33,381 nt of DNA from a virus. This document shows positions 29,769 to 33,381 of the stretch, piece after piece (position 1 is the first letter of the stretch; every line of letters begins with the position of its first letter). The stretch spans positions 1 to 33,381 of the IMG/VR virus record IMGVR_UViG_3300032092_000135, one strand, 5' to 3'. Made by a program: the position numbers and the translations under genes. The notes below the pieces were generated by a model, which did not search any database, was not told the origin of the DNA, and saw only the letters and a list, made by a program, of their open reading frames with translations.

Positions 29769-30701
29769 TTAGTGTTCAATTTGTGATAAAATATTGATGA
29801 CCTTTTGCATCGTAACCTCTTCTTCTGTTATTGTTTCTTTTGTCTTTTGGTATCTAAACATACCTTCTATGCTAAATCCTTTGAATGTACCTGCCTTAAC
29901 TTCATCCCATATCTTATCGTTATCAACCTTATAACTTCCAAACCAACTCCCATTAGATATATCTTCAAATCCTTTTGGTGGCATAACACCCTTATCCCTA
30001 TCAACTATATAACTTTCATACATATAAACATCATCAACAGGCTTTCCATGTTCTATATTAACCTTTGCTTGATAACCTTTCTTGAAAAATCGTTGTACTA
30101 TTTTCTTTATTTCTTCTGCACTAAACACTACATAGTATTCTCCATCCTCATCTCTCCTATAAATCGGCAAATCCGCTATCATAAGTGGACCTGTTACTAT
30201 CCTTTGTTCCTCATCTTGTATTGCAAACTTCAAATCAGAACTTTGTTCATCGCCTAATTCTCCTAATTGTCTTAATTTATTACGGCTCCAACCTAATGCA
30301 GCCTTACCACCCCACGCATCATACATCAATTTACCACATCCATCGCCATAAGATTTACTTGAAGTTAAGTCGGCTTCATGTCTGCTTAAATAAGAATACA
30401 TCCTTTTGATAGTTTCTAGTGATATAGCCTCTCCACTTGCTAACTGATTGGCTCTTTGTTTTCCAACAGGAGTACCACATGAACCCCATCCATTCTTTTC
30501 TGCATATTCTAATACCCTTCTAGCGTTACCTTTTACTCCATCAGGATAATCAGCGTAACTTTCAAACTCATCTGTTTCATTAAATGCTAAAAAATTCCTT
30601 TGGATAGCAGGATATTCAACCAATGCGACATAATCTACCTCCTCCTCGCCATCTATATCATCGGCAATCAACATTTTATATATTGGTAATTTCACTTTCA
30701 T
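29769..30701 (-). CDS. XkdF-like prohead serine protease with an inserted domain
   Basis: A 310-residue protein. Residues 1-40 (MKVKLPIYKMLIADD...VDYVALVEYPAIQRNFLAF) and 155-285 match the XkdF-like serine protease fold: KVNIEHGKPV (His218) and AGTFKGFSIEGMF (Ser277) are the likely catalytic elements. Between them, residues ~50-147 hold a separate helical insert (YPDGVKGNARRVLEYAEKNG, GSCGTPVGKQRANQLASGE, GCGKLMYDAWGGKAALGW). The protease should cut scaffold and capsid N-termini during head maturation. Gene order before the scaffold and capsid genes supports this. The insert is also seen, to my knowledge, in other phage structural proteins, with no known role. Confidence 0.78.
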   Translation of the reverse strand: MKVKLPIYKMLIADDIDGEEEVDYVALVEYPAIQRNFLAFNETDEFESYADYPDGVKGNARRVLEYAEKNGWGSCGTPVGKQRANQLASGEAISLETIKRMYSYLSRHEADLTSSKSYGDGCGKLMYDAWGGKAALGWSRNKLRQLGELGDEQSSDLKFAIQDEEQRIVTGPLMIADLPIYRRDEDGEYYVVFSAEEIKKIVQRFFKKGYQAKVNIEHGKPVDDVYMYESYIVDRDKGVMPPKGFEDISNGSWFGSYKVDNDKIWDEVKAGTFKGFSIEGMFRYQKTKETITEEEVTMQKVINILSQIEH

Positions 30702-30712
30702 AGTTATAAATA

Positions 30713-32902
30713 TTAAAAACCTGCCCTTCGTTCAATATCAGCCACCCTCTTTTGACTACCTGTTACTTCACTTTCAACTACAAAGGCTCTTAATGGCTTT
30801 TGATTTTGCATTACATTGGCTATTGCCGTAACAGGACTATTTCCTAATGTCGGTACTGCTGATGCAGTTGTAGGTGCAGAAGCACTTATACTAGGTGCTG
30901 ATGCTCCACCACCTCCGGGTACTTTTGTTTTTGTTATCTCACGAATTGATTTAATACCTGTTGCAACAATTACACCTGCTTGTGCTATACGAATGATAGT
31001 TGCCAATGGTTCAGGAGCGGGTACTTTACTATTCAAAGCCTGTGTCGCACCTGTGTATGTGTTAATTGTGGCTGCGGCAATCGCCAAACCCTTTCCTGCT
31101 GCCGTATCTTTACCTGCTAGGTCAGACATAGATGTTAAAATACCTGCTACCTGTTGTGCAACCTGCATTTTAGCCTGTACACTAGCCTCATCAATCTTTT
31201 TTTGTTCCTCTGCATTAGCACGTAAGAAATTGGTATATTCTGTTTGGCTCATTCTACCATTTTCAAACTCAGTTTTTGCTAGTGCTAACTTTTTAGCGGC
31301 TAAATCCTTTTGTATATTGAACTGAAATTCAGATTGTTTCATTTGATAATCTAAATCAGCCACATCTTGATTGAACTTTTGTGCCTTTCTTTGATTTTCT
31401 AATGTATCTAATTCTAAATTTTCCTTTTCTTGTAGTGCTTTTTTTAGTGCTAACTTTTGTTCAGCCGTTAATTTTTCATTAGCATCAATATCTGCGTATT
31501 GTTGTTGATAGTTAGCCAATAATTCTTGCTTCGCCCTTTCGTTTTCATCCTTTATAGCGGATAATCTAGCCTCTGTTCGTGCCTTATTTAACTCCTTATC
31601 AAATGCTAATACCTTATCCGCTTCCTCTTTTGCATATTTTTCTTTTACATCAGCCAATTCTTTTTGTTTAGCGGCCTCTAAACTACCATCATCCTTAATA
31701 CCTGCCTCTTTTAACTTCTTAAATTTTTCTTTATATGCTTCTTCAATCGCTGCTTCTTCTTGTTTTTGTTTATCAAGTAGTTTATTTTTAGCCTCTTGCA
31801 ATATTTTCTGTGCTTCTAATTCTTTTGCATCCTGTTTTTCTTTATCTGCTTTTGTTTTATCTGCTCCTGCTTTATCAATACCTTGTACTGCTATTTGAAA
31901 TCCTGCTCTTTTTTCTTTTAATTTATTTAAAGTTTCTTCCGCTTCCTTAATTGTAGCGTCCCCTTCCTTCGCAGTTTCCTCTGGGTTGAATACCATTTTC
32001 GCTAATCCACCTGTAAAGCCTTCTGCTAATCCAAAATTCTTGCCTAATACTTTACCAACTTGGTCTATCATTGCCAATACGGCAACTAATGGTGCAGATA
32101 AGAATGTTATGATACCCTGCAATATTTCTTTATTCCTTTGTGCTGCTTTTACCTGTGCATCTTTGGTGGCTTTTGAGTTAGCAAGATTAACTTCTGCTGC
32201 TTTTATCGCCTCATCACTTTGTTTAATCTTAATATTTAGGATATCCTTTTCACTTTTACCTTGTAATTTAAGTTGATTGGATTGCCCATCTATTGCATCT
32301 AATTTATCTTCTTGTGTTTTTAAGTTTTCTTTTGAACTTTCGTTTAATTTTTTCTGTTCTTTACTAACACCGCCTACTGCTGCTTTAATATCATCCCAAT
32401 AAGCAACTAATAAACCAACCGCAACAACCAAAGCACCTATCCCTGTTGAGATAAGTGCTTTTTTAAATCCTTCTGCTCCTGCCGTAAGTCCTTTGAATGA
32501 AATTTTTAATTGTTCTCCTACTTTCCCAATATCTTTTAATTGAGATAAGCCTTGTGATAGTGCCATAGCACCCTGTACTTTCTGTAAAGTTTTGGCTACA
32601 TCTTCACTTTCTCCACCAAACAATGCCATAGCACCTGATACCGCAGAAATACCTGCCGCAGCCGTACTCGCTGCCGTAGTTAATGCTTGAAAACGCTTTC
32701 CTGGGTCGAATAACGCTGCTTGTTCTCCTGCTGCTTCTATCTCATCTTTGATAGCCGCAACTTTGTTTGCAGCAGCAATCGCTTCCTCACTAAATTCACC
32801 GAACTTTTGTCTAGCAGCCTGTAATGATACAGTCGCCTCTTTAAGTTGTGATTTGAGTGGTTTTACATCAACATCAATTATTAAACTATTTTGTTCTGCC
32901 AT
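30713..32902 (-). CDS. Tape measure protein
   Basis: A 729-residue protein. It begins with a charged helix (KSQLKEATVSLQAARQKFG), then a glycine/alanine-rich part (AASTAAAGISAVSGAMALFGG) and a hydrophobic segment (ALISTGIGALVVAVGLLVAYW, about 149-169), with a second one near 260-280. Residues ~340-560 are a long coiled coil rich in Lys, Glu and Ala. A small-residue segment (GLAIAAATINTYTGATQALNS) and a Pro/Ser/Ala-rich part follow. This is the layout of tape measure proteins, which set tail length; 729 residues would give a tail of very roughly 110 nm at 0.15 nm per residue. It overlaps the upstream gene by one base and lies before the protease gene, an unusual place. Confidence 0.82.
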   Translation of the reverse strand: MAEQNSLIIDVDVKPLKSQLKEATVSLQAARQKFGEFSEEAIAAANKVAAIKDEIEAAGEQAALFDPGKRFQALTTAASTAAAGISAVSGAMALFGGESEDVAKTLQKVQGAMALSQGLSQLKDIGKVGEQLKISFKGLTAGAEGFKKALISTGIGALVVAVGLLVAYWDDIKAAVGGVSKEQKKLNESSKENLKTQEDKLDAIDGQSNQLKLQGKSEKDILNIKIKQSDEAIKAAEVNLANSKATKDAQVKAAQRNKEILQGIITFLSAPLVAVLAMIDQVGKVLGKNFGLAEGFTGGLAKMVFNPEETAKEGDATIKEAEETLNKLKEKRAGFQIAVQGIDKAGADKTKADKEKQDAKELEAQKILQEAKNKLLDKQKQEEAAIEEAYKEKFKKLKEAGIKDDGSLEAAKQKELADVKEKYAKEEADKVLAFDKELNKARTEARLSAIKDENERAKQELLANYQQQYADIDANEKLTAEQKLALKKALQEKENLELDTLENQRKAQKFNQDVADLDYQMKQSEFQFNIQKDLAAKKLALAKTEFENGRMSQTEYTNFLRANAEEQKKIDEASVQAKMQVAQQVAGILTSMSDLAGKDTAAGKGLAIAAATINTYTGATQALNSKVPAPEPLATIIRIAQAGVIVATGIKSIREITKTKVPGGGGASAPSISASAPTTASAVPTLGNSPVTAIANVMQNQKPLRAFVVESEVTGSQKRVADIERRAGF

Positions 32903-33174
32903 TAATCAAATTGTTCAAGCAATTGTGCTTTCGCTAGGATTGTTAGTTGCTCATTGTTTGTAATAAAATCCTTCAAAGTTTGTGTATCAGATTTATCAAT
33001 GTCAAGTTCTTTACCTTCGTGCAATTTTAATGCCCATCCGTAAAACTTAACTGCATCTCCTTTACTTCCACTTACTAATTGGTCTGCTAAGATGCTACCT
33101 AATGTAACTTCTTTACCATTTTGGTTTACAACTGCAATACCATCTAAATTTGTGATTGATTTGTTGAAATTCAT
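32902..33174 (-). CDS. Small tail-chaperone-like protein upstream of the tape measure
   Basis: A 90-residue protein (MNFNKSITNLDGIAVVNQNG) with a short beta start followed by helices (VTLGSILADQLV, QTLKDFITNNEQLTILAKAQ). The size, helical character and position directly before the tape measure, with a one-base stop/start overlap, resemble small tail chaperones that keep the tape measure soluble. I see no frameshift site here. Assignment rests on neighbourhood. Confidence 0.55.
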   Translation of the reverse strand: MNFNKSITNLDGIAVVNQNGKEVTLGSILADQLVSGSKGDAVKFYGWALKLHEGKELDIDKSDTQTLKDFITNNEQLTILAKAQLLEQFD

Positions 33175-33193
33175 GATTTATTTTTTTTAGTTA

Positions 33194-33381
33194 TTAAATA
33201 TTTGCCAAAGTTAAATTTAATTTTTCTAATGCCCAAGTTATCGCCCATTCATTTGCACTTACACTTGAATCCCAAGTTTGATAGTCAGCACCATCTAAGG
33301 TTAAATTACCATCAACTAATACTTGACTAATAGATTCCTCTGTTTGCTCTGTTGAGATAGAGTAATAAAATGTAGCAGATG
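33194..33381 (-). CDS. Partial gene of unknown function, 5' end beyond the window
   Basis: A minus frame is open from the right edge to TAA at 33194-33196. The visible C-terminal part (about 62 residues) includes SATFYYSISTEQTEESI, LVDGNLTLDGADYQTWDSS, and the end NEWAITWALEKLNLTLANI. It looks like a small alpha/beta protein. It precedes the tape measure and its chaperone-like gene, so a tail or head-tail role is likely. No family recognised. Confidence 0.6.
   Translation of the reverse strand, partial: SATFYYSISTEQTEESISQVLVDGNLTLDGADYQTWDSSVSANEWAITWALEKLNLTLANI

Noticed and set aside
30816-31325. 169-codon plus-strand ORF opposite the tape measure gene
   Set aside because: It is the antisense of an Ala/Lys/Glu-rich coiled-coil gene; such antisense frames stay open by composition. 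The product resembles no protein.
1-33381. Temperate lifestyle genes, CRISPR array, insertion sequence
   Set aside because: No integrase, transposase, CI-like repressor, or regularly spaced repeat-spacer array is visible. The missing flanks could still hold lysogeny genes.

Overview
The window is a stretch of tailed double-stranded DNA phage genome (Caudoviricetes, probably a siphovirus) whose host is most likely a member of the Bacteroidota. The sequence is AT-rich. Every gene I accept is on the minus strand, so transcription runs from right to left. Start codons generally lack a Shine-Dalgarno sequence and sit behind A/T-rich leaders, as in Bacteroidota. Many proteins resemble families typical of Bacteroidota phages: the fibre modules, the Lin1244/DUF4373-like replication protein, the tail proteins, and an outer-membrane-lipoprotein type spanin. 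No integrase, CI-like repressor, tRNA, IS element or CRISPR array was seen. Both ends cut a gene: a tail fibre gene on the left and a small unknown gene on the right.

Layout in the direction of transcription. (1) 33.4-24.1 kb: a small tail-chaperone-like gene, tape measure, XkdF-like prohead protease, scaffold-like protein, major capsid protein, probable tail tube, a small structural protein, a portal with an added winged-helix region, a head-tail adaptor and a tail-terminator-like gene. Terminators follow the capsid and tube genes. (2) 24.1-21.6 kb: lysis genes (one-TM protein, M15 endolysin, two-TM holin candidate, a 24-codon coupled ORF, a probable unimolecular spanin), then a metallophosphoesterase and a small unknown gene. 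(3) 21.6-20.95 kb: about 690 bp without a credible gene. It holds five phased 11-bp repeats, an AT-rich promoter-like stretch, and about 470 nt with many complementary helices whose G-U pairs favour a structured RNA read leftward. (4) 20.9-12.0 kb: small early proteins, a DUF932 protein, ERF annealing protein with a YqaJ/lambda-type exonuclease, a DnaA domain IV-like protein, HTH proteins, a replication protein, a second set of 11-bp repeats, DnaB helicase, a VRR-NUC nuclease, a sigma-like protein and an HNH protein. (5) 11.9-7.7 kb: a tightly coupled cassette of ParB-like, TET/JBP-like dioxygenase, sulfotransferase, glycosyltransferase-like, DUF2061 membrane protein, APS kinase-like and nucleotidyltransferase genes. 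(6) 7.7-0 kb: terminase small and large subunits, a tail-assembly chaperone with a probable -1 frameshift, three further tail genes and the fibre.

The most interesting part is region 5. A base-oxidising dioxygenase is followed by a glycosyltransferase-like protein, a PAPS-dependent sulfotransferase and an enzyme that makes PAPS, in one string of overlapping genes that runs into the terminase. The simplest hypothesis is that the phage oxidises a pyrimidine in its DNA, glycosylates it, and may add a sulfate before packaging. Sulfated DNA is a hypothesis from gene neighbourhood, not something the sequence proves. Sulfation of a surface glycan or lipid is the main alternative.
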